From positions 1,872,867 to 1,936,866 of the forward strand of contig JAGGNK010000114.1 in the NCBI GenBank assembly GCA_017590115.1: a stretch of 64,000 nucleotides of DNA, read 5' to 3'. The notes beneath the pieces were generated by a model, which worked only from the letters and a program-made list of their open reading frames with translations, ran no database searches and was not told where the DNA came from. This stretch comes from Montifringilla adamsi. Lineage: Eukaryota > Chordata > Aves > Passeriformes > Passeridae. A program made the position numbers and the translations under genes. Positions 20,839-33,033 of the stretch are shown piece after piece. The first letter of the stretch is position 1. Every line of letters begins with the position of its first letter.

Positions 20839-23800
20839 GCCCAGAATATGGGAATCTCTAAAGAAAGGCTAAGGTGTTTGGCTGTCTGTTACACAGAAAC
20901 AAAGAAAAGCAAAACAAACAAAGAAGGAAAAAAACAAGACCTTTTTGGCACGGGGATAAATGACTCATAGGGTAAAAATCCTGCAGCTGGATAGCACTGC
21001 AGCTGAGGCAGTTAATTACATACAAGGAGATGTCAGGATATAGCTCAGACAGTAAGAGGGAATGGAGCAGAGCTTTGGCCATGGCAGCCAGCATTTTCTC
21101 AGCTGGGAAGTGCTGAGCTTGCACGCACAGCCTGGGTACATATCCTGGCCAGAGGAATCCAGCCTGTGGCATGCTGGCACGGAGGCTGGAACACGTCTGT
21201 GAACGTAGGCTCAAAGCAGATGGGGCTGTTTGGAGATCTGAAAATTCCCAAGAGGTTGAATATGGCATTAAGGCAAACTCTGATTTTAGATATTCTAAGG
21301 TGAAAACAATTATTCAGATAGTCAATACCTAAGTGATTAAAAGCACAGAACTGAAAAACCAAGATCTTGATCTAAGTAGGAAAGAAGATATATGTCTCCA
21401 TTGCAATACAGCAGGATTAAGATCAAGAAAGATCTGACTAAACCATTCTGGGCTATGCTCAGTGAGGGTGGGATTCAGCTCTGGCTTTATTCAGGCTTCT
21501 GTATATGAACTAAAGTCTGAACACTGACTGACAGGCCAGTCAATAAAATTAATGAAACCCATATTGAATAATTAACTTGACCCTAGGCAAAACAGAATAA
21601 CTTTCCAGACTTCATCAACATCCATACAGCTGCTTGTACATGGGGATTTAATACCCCAAGGCACCCCACCTATTCACCAGGAAGGCATTAATCCTCTGCA
21701 GGTCCTGTAGCATATTTGCCAGATATGTGTGGATCCCTTGGATCCACATCTCCAGTGACTGTATCCCTCAGCACATCTCCAATGAAGAAGTCTGTGTGGG
21801 GGCAGCAGAATAAAGCCTTCCTGGTTATATAGACTAAACCACTACTGATGGTAATACCTAAGCTCCAGCAATGAGCTGAAGATGCTTTTAAGTAGGTGCA
21901 GTAGCTGTTAGACAGCTACTGACTGGTACATTCTGGTACTCTGTGCTTGGATGCTGAATGGCTTGATTGCCACTACCTCACTTCAGAGAGCATTGCATTA
22001 ACAGCGTGTATTAGCATAGTGATTAGGTTAGGGCTAAACATTAAATACTGTGATTCACTCATGCTCCTGAGGCCCAGCATACTCTTTCCTGAATGGATTA
22101 GTTTCTGTACTTTAATAAAAGACATTTTAAAATTTTCACTGTGTTTTCTCCTTCCTCAAGGAAATCAGAAGTATGTCCCTTGCGAGGCACATTAGGTCAT
22201 TGTCTCCTCCCTTCCCTTAAATCCACTTTTTGATTTCAAGATAGATAAAAATATTTCTTAGCACAAAGCAAAGCTACAACAAGAAGCATAGAACAAGAGT
22301 ATGGCAAGGCATTTTAACCTTTACCAAACACTGTAAATTTGTTATGAGGCAAAGACTAAATATTTATGTTTGCTTCTTCTTGTCCTAGCATTTGGCAGAC
22401 AACATGGGACATGGCAGCAGCAAGAATGAACTGTGGTGCAGTAAGCCTGGAGCAGGTCTCATTAAAGAAAAGGAAAGGCCAACTGTCTGTCCTATCAAGC
22501 CAGCATTTGAGGTCCATAGTCAAAAATCCATTATGGAACTGCAATGCTTGCCAAAGGTTAAATGACTACTCCAGTCCAATAATTATTTGATTTCCTTTTA
22601 CCTGTGTACTTTTGCACCTCTTGATCATAAAATCTCTCCTCCTCTTACACTTGCTCGGATAGTACTACCCTTGGCCTTGTCTTTGTCCAGTTTGTATTTG
22701 CATTTTAAATAATACTGAAAATATGTCTCTTGGGGAAACCTATAATGGGAAAAGCAACAAGACATATAGACACTCCTCCTGAACTAATAACAACCTCAGC
22801 TAAGATTTCCAGACGAAAAATAATAGCATGGTGCTGATTTGCCAGTTTGTGGCTGGCATCTAATGGAGGTTTTACTAGAGATATCAAGGTTTCTCACCCA
22901 TTAAAGTAATAGTTTAGAAATTTGTGAGTAAGTGGTCTGAAATCCCTATGAGAGATTATTTTGATTGAAGTGCTTCAATTATGTTTGTAATGTTTTTAGT
23001 ACATTTGCCCAAAAAGCCTTTTAAATTTGGCAATAAAGACACAGAGCTAAATCCTGCTGCTACTGGAGGTAACATCGACCTCTTCTTGACTTTCCCTAGA
23101 GCTCAAATTGCACTCATAACTAGAGTATTTTTTTCCTGTCTTGCTAACAAAAGTGATAAGCCATTAAGACTCCACTGGTGTGTTTTCCCATCTCCAGAGC
23201 AGAGCATGTTCCCCTGAGTTTGTTATGGGAGGACCCATTCTGTTTTCCCTTCTCTCTGGAATGAAGGCTTGGGATGCTCATGTGCTACCATCAGTCTGGT
23301 GAAGCCCTTATGTGTGGTCCAGGTCCAGGCTGTGTATTGGATAAGGGGAAAAGACATGCCAGAAAGAGGAGTAAGTGGGCCAGGCACCACACCTGATACT
23401 GTTTCCTCTTCATAACAATCAGTGTGAAAAAGATACATACATACCTGCCCTGAACAACCAGATGATACTTTTATTTCTCTTTCTGTTCTAGCGTTTAGCA
23501 CTCATTGTTGCCTTGTTTCTTAAGTGAAAACCTCCACACCAAACTTTGATGATATTATGGACCTTTCTTCTGCCATGCCTTCTTCTGTGCAAGGAGCTGG
23601 CAAGCAAGTCCAAGTCTCCTGTCTGCTGGCTCATATCCCACAGCTGCAGGAAGTCTCAAATTTTTTACACAGAAAGGACTTCTGACTCCAAAATTATTTC
23701 CAGGAGCTCTCAGTATGGGAACTGTCTAAAGGAAAGAAAACAGCAGGAACAGTTAAAAGAACAGCACTGCATATGGTCACAATCCATGCTATAAGTAAAA

Positions 23801-24063
23801 AATAAATTCTTCTACAGTGCCAGATATAGTAATTCTGAAGGGAGAATTTTTTTTTAAATTCATGTATATTACCAGCATTATCTCTGGTAAGAAGAATATC
23901 TGAAAGGCTCAACTATGTCCTGTATATGAATAAAGCAGGCAACTGCTCATAGTGTCACTTTCATGGGTATTTGAAAGAGTGGCTAGAAAGTGGGCTAGAA
24001 GTGCATGATTATGTTCATGTAATGTTAGCTAGTTATACTAACAACCTGAGTTTTATTTTGCAG

Positions 24064-24097
24064 GGAAGATGATCCTTTTGATGATGATCCATTTTAG
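24064..24097 (+). other. Candidate last coding exon ending in acidic DPF motifs
   Basis: A TACTAAC branch-point match (24036-24042) is followed at normal distance by a T-rich tract and CAG (24061-24063). The next bases, if read with one carried-over base, encode EDDPFDDDPF and then TAG at 24095-24097. Repeated Asp-Pro-Phe in acidic context is the type of motif by which endocytic proteins bind the AP-2 appendage. I cannot name the gene and no partner exon is secure. The GATGATCC repeat could also be chance, so this is only a candidate. Confidence 0.25.
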
Positions 24098-27000
24098 AAC
24101 CTGTGTTCAAAGTTTAGCAACTGATCTGCAGCTATCATTACTAGCTCACTTTACTGCTGCATTTGGGCCCTCCATAGGAATGGTGTTGAGATTATCCCTC
24201 TGAAACATTACTGATGAGCATCAGAGGCACAGCAACAACCTCCAGGGCAAATAACTTTTTTTTTCTTTTTTCTACTTATCAGTCAATTTTGTCCAAGGTT
24301 TTGTTGTTCTTTAAGTTCAGTATGTTCCCTCTTTTTTTGTTATTCCCAAACTTTCCATCTGAAGAGTCAGCAGTGATATCTAAGAGACATTCTTGTGCAG
24401 TCAGAGGAGACTGCTTTATGTACCATGTTCAGCACTGAATCAACACAGGTGTGTCACAAAGCCTTAAGAGGAAAGAAAGGGACATTAAGAGGCAAAGCAC
24501 AGCTCTGAGAGTATGGAAATAATTTTTCCATCTAATTTTCCTTTCCCTATGTTTCATGTCAAAAAGCCAAAAACTGTGGTAAGAAGAAAAAACACAAAAC
24601 AAAATCCATATGCTATCTGTCCCAATCAAACAAGCCACCGAACAAATAGAAATCAATTCAAAAATATTCCATCCTATGCACTCTCCAATATCCAAAAATA
24701 ATACTTTACCTCATGTTTCCATTACTTCCCTTTGCAACTCAGAACTGTGCTTGGCAACACACCTCTTTCTATTGTTCCTGTCATAACATTTATCAAATTA
24801 CTATTTTCACTGCAGTCACTCCTGTGTTTGAGCCTCATGTAGACAAACCTCTCTAAGATTTCAACAGTCTACTGCTACAGATGCCAGATTGGGAATGCCT
24901 ACCAAGCATCCAGGATTTCCTTGGCATTTTTTTTTTCACCTTGAATCTTTTTTAGAAGGGCAGACTGTTTTGTCAGACTTGTCATCTGCAGACCCCAGGC
25001 ATTCTCTCTGTCATATGTCCCGAGATTCTAGACTGCTGCATGCCTTGTATGGAAGTGCTGTTCCTGTGCGCTGTGGTGGATTGCCATGCACAGCCAGCGC
25101 AGCACTGTGCAACCTCTCCATCTCATGTGGGCTGCACATGCAGTGGAAGTTAAACGCCTCCTTTGCACATCAAATTTATTACTTATGCTCAGAAAAAAAT
25201 GCAGAGCAGGTCTGATTCTCATGGATGGGCTGTTCCCTTTGTTCACTCACATTATACTGCATACAGGATAATATACTTCCCTAAAATGACATGGCCTTGA
25301 ACTAACATAGAAGACAGAGGCTCAGGCACAATTCACTGGAAAAATGGGGTAATGGCCTCTTTTCTGACAGCAAAGACAGAGCTGAGGGAGGACACATAGA
25401 GTCCAAGCTGCCAGTGCCTGGCACAGCAGGCAGTTCAGACAGTGAACCCACAGGGTGACTTGGGGCAGCTGCCTGGCCAGTGTGCTTCAGGGGGCCCACC
25501 CAGAGCCCCAGGGGAGCTTCTGCAAAAGCTGTGGCTATGAAAAGTTCTGGAGTGAAGAGCAAAGCTGGAGAGAAAGATTCATGGTAAGAAGATATGCTAG
25601 GTTAGAAAAGGGCTTTTCTTTTCCAAGCATTTGATTTTAACCTGATTTAATCTGTCACTTTTGTTACATGAACCCTGCAAGAAAGGTGGAATGGTTCTTA
25701 ATGGAGTTTTGGACTCAGATTCTTGTCCAAGAAACATGGATCATGCATCAAGACATATAAGTATTACTGTGTGCAGATTTCTGTGTAGACAATCCAAAAC
25801 TAGGTATCCAAAACCTGCCCAGGTAGTGAAGCAGATACCTAACAGTTTGCTCATGCCAACTCAAGGCTTGTCCTCTGTTTTCACTTTTGTCAGCACCTGA
25901 GGTACATTTCAAGTTCCTTCTTCAGTCAATGGCAGGAGAGAGACTGAAAAAGACAGCGAATCAGCTCTTGGCTGTGCTTACCTGTACCTCACAATAGATT
26001 ATAGAGGGAGTGAGAAGAAATGTTTAGGTTAGCTTTGGTGTCTGAACCATGGCTCTTGGTAGCTAAAATCAGACGGGATGAACATTTTAATGATCTGCTA
26101 TAGATTAGCTGTAATTAGGCAAATAAGCACAGTTCAAATACTTACTCTCTCTGTCCTTCTCCAGTGGGACAGGAGAAATTTAGAAAGAGCAAAACTAAGA
26201 AAGCTCATGGCTTGGGATAGATATAGGTAGTTAAGTCAGCAAAGGAAAGAGGAAGAAAAAAGAAAACAAAACAAATAATGAAAATAATTCATCACCTTCC
26301 CCAAGTAGATTGATGCACAGCCAGTCTACAAGAAATGCTACCATGCCAAAATCCCCCCACTTTGTTTTATTACTGATCATGATGTTATATGGCACGGAAT
26401 ATCCCTTCTGTCAGTTAGTATCATCTGTCCCAGCTGCATCACCTCTCAGCTTCGTGTGCATCCCAAATTTACTCACTGAGGTGAAGAGTTAGAAAGACTA
26501 ACTCTTTAATGTTGTGCAAGAACGGTTCAGCAAATGTTCCTCTAGTATCATCTCTATTTTAGTCACAAATTCAAAGCACAGCACATTACACGTTGCTACA
26601 GAGAAAGTAACTCCATGCCAGAAAGATCCAACGCAGGATTAAATTGAGAGAACCTCTGTCTGTGGTGAATTGTGAGTATGATAGAGTCAAAAGTAAATGT
26701 ACAGATGTGTTTCAGATGTAAACGGTGTTCTTACAGTGTCTGAAATCCTTACTTTAACAAATACAACATAGAGAGAAGTAAACAGGGAATAAATTTTCAA
26801 AAATTACATAAAATGGTTGTAACTGTAATTGGACTATGAATACATTCCACTGCTCCAGGAAAACATGTTTACTCTTTCTAGTGATCATGAACAATATTGT
26901 ATTAGCCTTATGACTTCTCAATCCTGGCAATGCTGAGCCACTTCTAGACAAGCGCATCCAGTTCCTCCATAAATTAATCTTTTCCTAGTGCTTTGGGATG

Positions 27001-27699
27001 ATATTAGTGTTAAAATAGTGACTGCTGATAAAAAGATCACAGAAACTTCCTTTAGTCCTGACTACATTGTGGATTTGCAGAGATTATATAAAAGTGAACA
27101 AAGGATAAAAGGGTAGACATGTTTGTACATGTATATTTTTGTATAGAAGCTGAGCTAGGCCCCTATTCTTCACTAACTCTCTACTACTAATGTAATTGAG
27201 GAAGGGGAAGAATGGTCAGAGGGATTATTGGAGAGTCAATGAAATTATTAAAGGGACTTTCTTTTTCACAAAGTCTGTACATATTGTCTTGGTCCCTAGC
27301 AGTGCCAGGGACAATGCACTTTAGGCTACTGTGTATTCATTTGAAATCTGTTGGATGTGTGAAGGAGCCAGTTAACCCCAGAGAAAACCTTCAACTGCAG
27401 CAGAGGGGATGAAGCAAAAAATGAGAAGAGGGCTTTATTAATATTATTTAGAAACATATATAATCCTGTAGAATCAAGTTGCTTTAATTATTCCTTTTTT
27501 GATTATCAGGCAGGTGAGATGCTATCCTAGTCACAGAGGGGCAGAGTTTAGTGCTGTGTGGCTGTGACCATCTTTTTATTCCATACCACCTACATTGTCT
27601 CTGGGGGCATGGTTTTCTAAGGAAAAGCCTGATGCCTTTTACTGGAAGTTGGCCATATTGCCCCACTCTGGGAAGGTGTCAGCATCAATCTCTGCAGAT
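24098..27699. other. Host non-coding DNA, nothing recognised
   Basis: No recognisable repeat family or gene. A locally GC-richer patch around 25370-25520 has no coding or repeat signature that I can identify. Confidence 0.5.
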
Positions 27700-28465
27700 G
27701 TGATCCCTCAGCTGTCCTGATGGTCCCCACCTCCCATTCTGTCTGGAGTGCGACTGCAAACCTTTATCACTGAAAGAAGTCAAAACACAATCAAATGTAG
27801 TGTTGAAACTGCAGCCCCAGCAGGGAAGCTGCTGGGAGCGGTGGGGACAAGCCCGACCCAGTTGGTTCCAGTTGAGCAGAGCGGAGCCCAGCTGAGTAGG
27901 GTAGGAGTGCTCTGGAGAGCAGCAGTGTGGGAAGGCCGCAGCAGCAGCAGGAGTACCTGTGCAGAACTAAGCTCTGCAAAGCGGTGCTAGAACCCCCGCT
28001 TGGATGATGTAGCTTATGGAGGGTTTGGTTATCACTGCTTTTCATTATTTTGGGCTGGGGGATGGGAAACATGAGCCACAACATATTGCCTTCTTTCCCG
28101 AATACCATGTGTTGCGGTGAGGGAATGGTTACCATATTGCCTTTGTCTGGGAAAACCACACAGACACGACCTGCAGGGAATGTCTCCCAGCTTGCTTTAG
28201 TTCCTGGTAGTGAATATGTTTTTGTGGGTAAAACACCTTCTCTTTTTTCTTTTTTTTTGGTATATGTTTGCTATTAATACTGCTCTTGTTATTGTGCATG
28301 TATTGTTCCACTGCTTTGTGCTTTTAACAAATTGTTACCTCAACCCACCGTCTCTCCCTTTTTTGTCAGAATCTCTTCTTTTTTGTCACTCCCTTACTGG
28401 GAGGGGCAGGGAAGGTGAGTGGCTTGTTTGGAGTTTAATTTCCTGGTTATGCTAAAACCAGCACA
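27700..28465 (+). mobile_element. Old avian ERVL-type solo LTR or LTR fragment
   Basis: The 3' end resembles the common avian ERVL-type LTR terminus in diverged form: an AT-rich stretch with ctattaatactgctcttgtt (about 28271-28290), then ttgttacctcaacccacc, a C/T-rich run, gggaggggcagggaaggtga and a closing segment gttatgctaaaaccagcaca ending at 28465 with CA. A GC-rich block (about 27810-27990) may be its middle part. The left edge and target duplication are not evident, so the start is only approximate. Confidence 0.5.
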
Positions 28466-31400
28466 GATACCATTACTAATTAAAAATTGTGTGATGAAAA
28501 AAACAAACCTGTATAAAAACATGTTCACTTGCTAATTTGATACATTTCTTGGACAAATGTCAAATTCTTTGCTTTGGTGTCAGTTGTGCACAATTTCATT
28601 GTCTGTTATATTTTCCAAATTTCATAGTTGACTCTGTGGTTAAAAAAAAAGGAATATTCACCATAAAGTTTGTCTTCTGTAGAGTTCTGAAGTATTTTAG
28701 TTAATCTTATTCCTTTGTCTCATTGCTGTCTATTTTTCAGACAGTTACATTTATGTGTCTCTTTTCTCTCTTTGCTGTCATGTTGCAAAAGCTTCCTGGA
28801 CCCTTTTCTGATACTCTGATATTACCTTTACTTGCTTTTTAAAACCAGTGATTCAGTTATTTATTGAAACAAATTTTCACGTTATCACAGTAATACAAGT
28901 TAATGAGACATTATGACTTCTAATCCCTTAGAAAATGTAACAGAAAAGTTAAGATGGTAAATTATAATGTTGCAAAATGGAAAAGCTCAAATTGATACCC
29001 AGATTTGGAAACCTAATAATTATGGCAATTTAGACCCAGAGTAAATCTGAACTTCTTTGACTCTTTACAATGAGATAAACCAGGACTGGACCATTGTACT
29101 TTCCTATTTTATTGTATGAGATCTTGCGATCTCTAATTGTAATGTAAGGTTTCAATAATAAGTAATTCTAGCAAATTATCTTAAAGTGGATCTCAATTAG
29201 TGGATATGTTTCACAGGTTAATCAGTTCAAACCCTATAAAATAATGCTTTGCTGGGAAAAGAACAACCATATATTTAGGTCTCACATACTGTGTGATGTG
29301 CGAATGGGGAAAACCATTTCACACAGAAAATTTTAGGAATGACAGACAGACTACATCTATGCCAGTACTTTAATTTTTTGTTGGCAGAACACTTTCAAGA
29401 GTCAGACTTTCACATATCCTTGTAAACTGTAGACATGCCACTGACAGCAAGTGAGTAAAATTTCTCATTCTTGTTGGAGGGACATATTCTTGGCATTTCT
29501 TGTTAGAAGGACATATTCTGTGAGATAAAGTGAAATAAAACTAGAAAATGGACTAGAAACAAAAGTCAAGGAAAATAATCCATTACAATAGAACTTTCCT
29601 TTTCAGTGTGGCTGCTTGAAAAAACTTCTCACTGTTGAGAGAACTCTGGACCATATCGCATGCAGGGATTGTAAATAAGACCTTTGAATAGCATTATCAC
29701 TGCTAGCTGTTGATGTGATCTGTAGTGCTCACTAATTGCTACAGTCCTGGCTTTGCACAGGCAGTCTCAGTTCAGCTGTTCTTGGTTTGGAAACCCTCTG
29801 CTGAAACCAGGATATCTTTTCTGTCCTAAGAGAGCATTGCTTCTCCTTTCAGTTGTGCTTCACCAGAACACATGTAGTACAGGCATAATTTTTCATCAGA
29901 TGAAGTTGCAATTTACTGTTTGTTTCATAAATTATATCTTTCTAGAAAGGTCTCTTGAACTAAATCTAATTTTTAACCTTTTTCTTCCCAAGATATCCCA
30001 TAAAGCACTCAGTTTATAAGTCTCACTCTATTTTACTCTTCTTTTTTTTTTCTGAGTTAGACCTTGAACAAATGAGATTGGAGATTACTTCATTATTCAG
30101 TTAATTGTTTAGAATTTGAAACTGTTTAGAAGTACTTGAAATCTTGACATGTACATGGAGGAAAGGCACTCTAAGAACCCTGGGCAAATCCTGCAAAGGC
30201 TCTTTAGTGATGAGAAAGGATTTTACAGGCTTGGGATAAATATATCTGGAAACTCTTTCTAGATTTAGCCAACTTCTTAAAGGTGAACTAAATGAAAACA
30301 GTTTTGTTGCATTGTTTTTGCTCTTTGCTTTTCTTCCTTTGGCAAATGCTCTGCACTTATCTTTATCAGATAAAACAGCATATGGTAAACAAAATCATAT
30401 GTTCTCTGGCATAAATCTTTTTAATGCTAAAGTTTTCTCAGAGCCTAAGTGATAACTCTGGATGTTGACTCATTTGATAAATGTATCTCATGATCATGAC
30501 TGCAGCCTCAAAAACTCCCAGATAAAGTTATGTCCCATGCTGTGAGGTTCTGCTCTGTGCTGAATAGGAGAAAACCGAAAATTATCTGCTTGGGCAAGAC
30601 AAAGGGTGGGCTCCAGTGTAGCGTGTTGTTCAAGGTGCAGTCTCCTGAGACAAACACTGGTACAACTTTTCTTCCTGCCAGGCCCTGACACTGTTCTCCA
30701 TGTAAAAGCCAGGCTATAAACTCTGCCATCAAAGCAGTTATGCCAAAGTGCTGCTCCTTTTCTGAGTGAGGCAGATTGAAACCATTTCTGTAGGCTGTGA
30801 CCCACATGCCAACTCAGTGGCTGTCTCAGGCTGTGTGGGCTGTCAGGTGCTTGGAAATTACTTCTAGGAAAAAAATCATACCTTGAGATGTTGCTCTGTG
30901 AGTAACAGGGTTAATAAAATCCGGTTTCATATGGGCTTGAGTCCTTTAAAGTACTCCAAAAGTGTTATTCCCAAATTTCTCCCACAAGCCATAACACTGT
31001 TTAGGGCAGACCCAAGGAAGACAGGCAGATCATGCAGTAGCAGATATCCAGCTGGGCATCTCCATATTTTGGTCACAGGTTTGTATCTTCATTGATGAGT
31101 CAGCTCCTGGATCCAAGTGTGTTCATTATGCCTACTAACACAAAAATTCACCAGGTACAGGCAGACAGTGAATAGTCCTCATCTTAAATAAATATTAATA
31201 TACAAGTGGATTTTCAGTGTAGATGTTACCAATTTTAAGGTTATTTGTAAACAATTCCAATGGACCACAAAGAACTCCAGTTTTATAAACACCTCTATAC
31301 CTCACAATGTTTCTTGTACTTGGTAGCAGTTTATATGTGTACACCGGACTTCACAATATCCACTTGTAGGATGTTTTCAGCAGTTTTTACTTGAGGTGGA

Positions 31401-32759
31401 AGCATATCCACAGTTCAGTTATTAGACATTCATCTACCTGTACTTCTGGTTCCAAGAGCTACTTTCAGAAGGACAAATTTAGTGGATTACTCATATTTAC
31501 CAAAATAATGTGTTTAATGATGTGTCATTCCCTATGTTGTAGCCCATTGGAACTATTTTGAAGCTGAATAGAAGGACACCAATGAATACTTTTTTTTGTG
31601 GTGGTTTTTGGTTTTTGGGGTTTTTTTTATGCGAAAGGCTTTTAAGAAACAAGGTTCAGGCAAATACTGCACAGGATTGCCTGATCTCCTTCTTAGTTCC
31701 TGTACTTTTGAATAACAAGAGATGGAAATTGATCTGGATGATTTTCACATTAACCCAAGGAAACAGGGAAAGGTAAAGGGTTGTGTGACCTACTGATTTA
31801 AAAGGGAGACTGGGACCTTACTTCTGCAGCCAGTATTTCTTAGTTTAGCTGCTGCCCTACCTTGTGACTTTAGAGATCATAGGCGTTTGCTATTGCTGTT
31901 AATTCATCTTTAGTAGCTGTCAAATTATTTCTAGATATTTCCAGGGCAGAAGTATGTGCGTTTAATCTCCACCATAAATTGAATAGAGCCAAGAAATAGA
32001 TATGAACATGGGATTTGTTCTTATCTACTGGTAAATTATTAGAATAATCCTTGTTATGGGTTTGACTCAGTGGAATTAATGCTTTCCAACTCCCAGGCCC
32101 AGTTCAGGACCCAGCCATGAATTAGTATGCATGCCTCCTGATTATGCCTGAGATGTACCAAGGAGGCACTGGGCCTGTGTGCATCCACTGAGCAAATGCA
32201 TAGGGTACAAATTCCTCACATAAGCTGCACATAAGATATAATAAGATACGTATTAAGATGTGTCCACACAGAGCACACATGAGGATGGGTTGAGATATCC
32301 TACAAACAGGTTCTCTGCATAAGTGCTATAGGCTGGGCAGCTGGATGTTTGCTATTCCCAGGTGAAAGGCCAAATTTATCAATTTCAGTTTTCTTTTTTT
32401 CCTGTGAGGAGCTTTTCTAGGTAGAAACAGACCCATGCTAAATGCAAGCTTTTGATATTGCCACATAGTGAGTTCAGATGTCTTTGCTTCACTCTTAATC
32501 TATCACTGTCAGTCGCAGAAAAGAAAGATACTGGATTGGACAGGAGACTTGAGATAATCCTGAGAGTTTGCAGTTTGGGTCTTTTAGTTGGGGTTTAGTG
32601 TTCAGAGACCTTAAGCAAAACATATGGTACTTTACTGACCTTGTGCTCATTAGAAAGCCTAATAGAGTGTAACAGCAATGGAACTCATGTCTTAAATGAG
32701 ATTTCCTAAAATACTGAAAAGAATCAGGTCTGCAATTCTCATTGAAATCCAGTGGGAAA
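28466..32759. other. Host non-coding DNA, nothing recognised
   Basis: AT-rich sequence. An imperfect 30-bp-period duplication of ttgtt(g/a)ga(g/a)ggacatattct lies at about 29470-29520, and a G/T-rich tract at about 31589-31630. No gene is supported. Confidence 0.55.
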
Positions 32760-33033
32760 TGACAAGCATCTCGTTTACCTCAAGTGATAGGACAAGAGGG
32801 CAAGTTTAGATTAGATGTTAGCAAGAAATTCCTATCTGTGAGTGTGGTGAAGAACTGGAACAGGTTTCCTAAAGAAGCTGTGGCTGCCACATCCGTGGAG
32901 GTGTTCCAGGCCACGTTGGATGGTTCTTAGAGGAACTTTGTTTAGTGGAAGGTGTCCCTGCCCATGGCAGTGGGGTTGGAACTAGAGGACCTTTAAGCTC
33001 TCTTCTAACTCAAGCCATTCTGTGATTCTATGA
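32760..33033 (+). mobile_element. CR1 LINE, 5'-truncated 3' end
   Basis: Order and wording match the CR1 3' untranslated region on the + strand: gtgataggacaagaggg, gaactggaacaggtttcc, ccgtggaggtgttccaggc, and the terminal direct repeats attctgtgattctatga ending at 33033. CR1 elements are typically 5'-truncated and end in such 8-bp repeats, not poly(A). There is no open frame, and the copy is the least diverged CR1 in the window. Confidence 0.9.

Larger units (their letters stand above)
9801..24045. other. Host non-coding DNA, with minor simple repeats
   Basis: This long AT-rich stretch has no recognised gene. Minor structure includes A-rich tracts (about 11799-11835), a short ggat run (about 12969-12983), a 17-bp tandem duplication (17046-17079) and a 15-bp one (20809-20838). 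A speculative splice-flanked segment at 17187-17256 is listed separately. Frames of 60-136 codons in this region lack domain signatures and I treat them as chance. Confidence 0.55.

Noticed and set aside
22389..22440. Possible exon between tcttgtcctag and gtaagc, with an ATG frame starting MGHGSSKNELW
   Set aside because: The acceptor is acceptable but the donor lacks the usual G before GT, the frame is short and unrecognised, and no compatible neighbouring exons were found.
32050..32340. ttgttatgggtttgactcag, similar to the start of some avian LTRs
   Set aside because: No matching 3' end, TATA/poly(A) pair or target duplication could be found.
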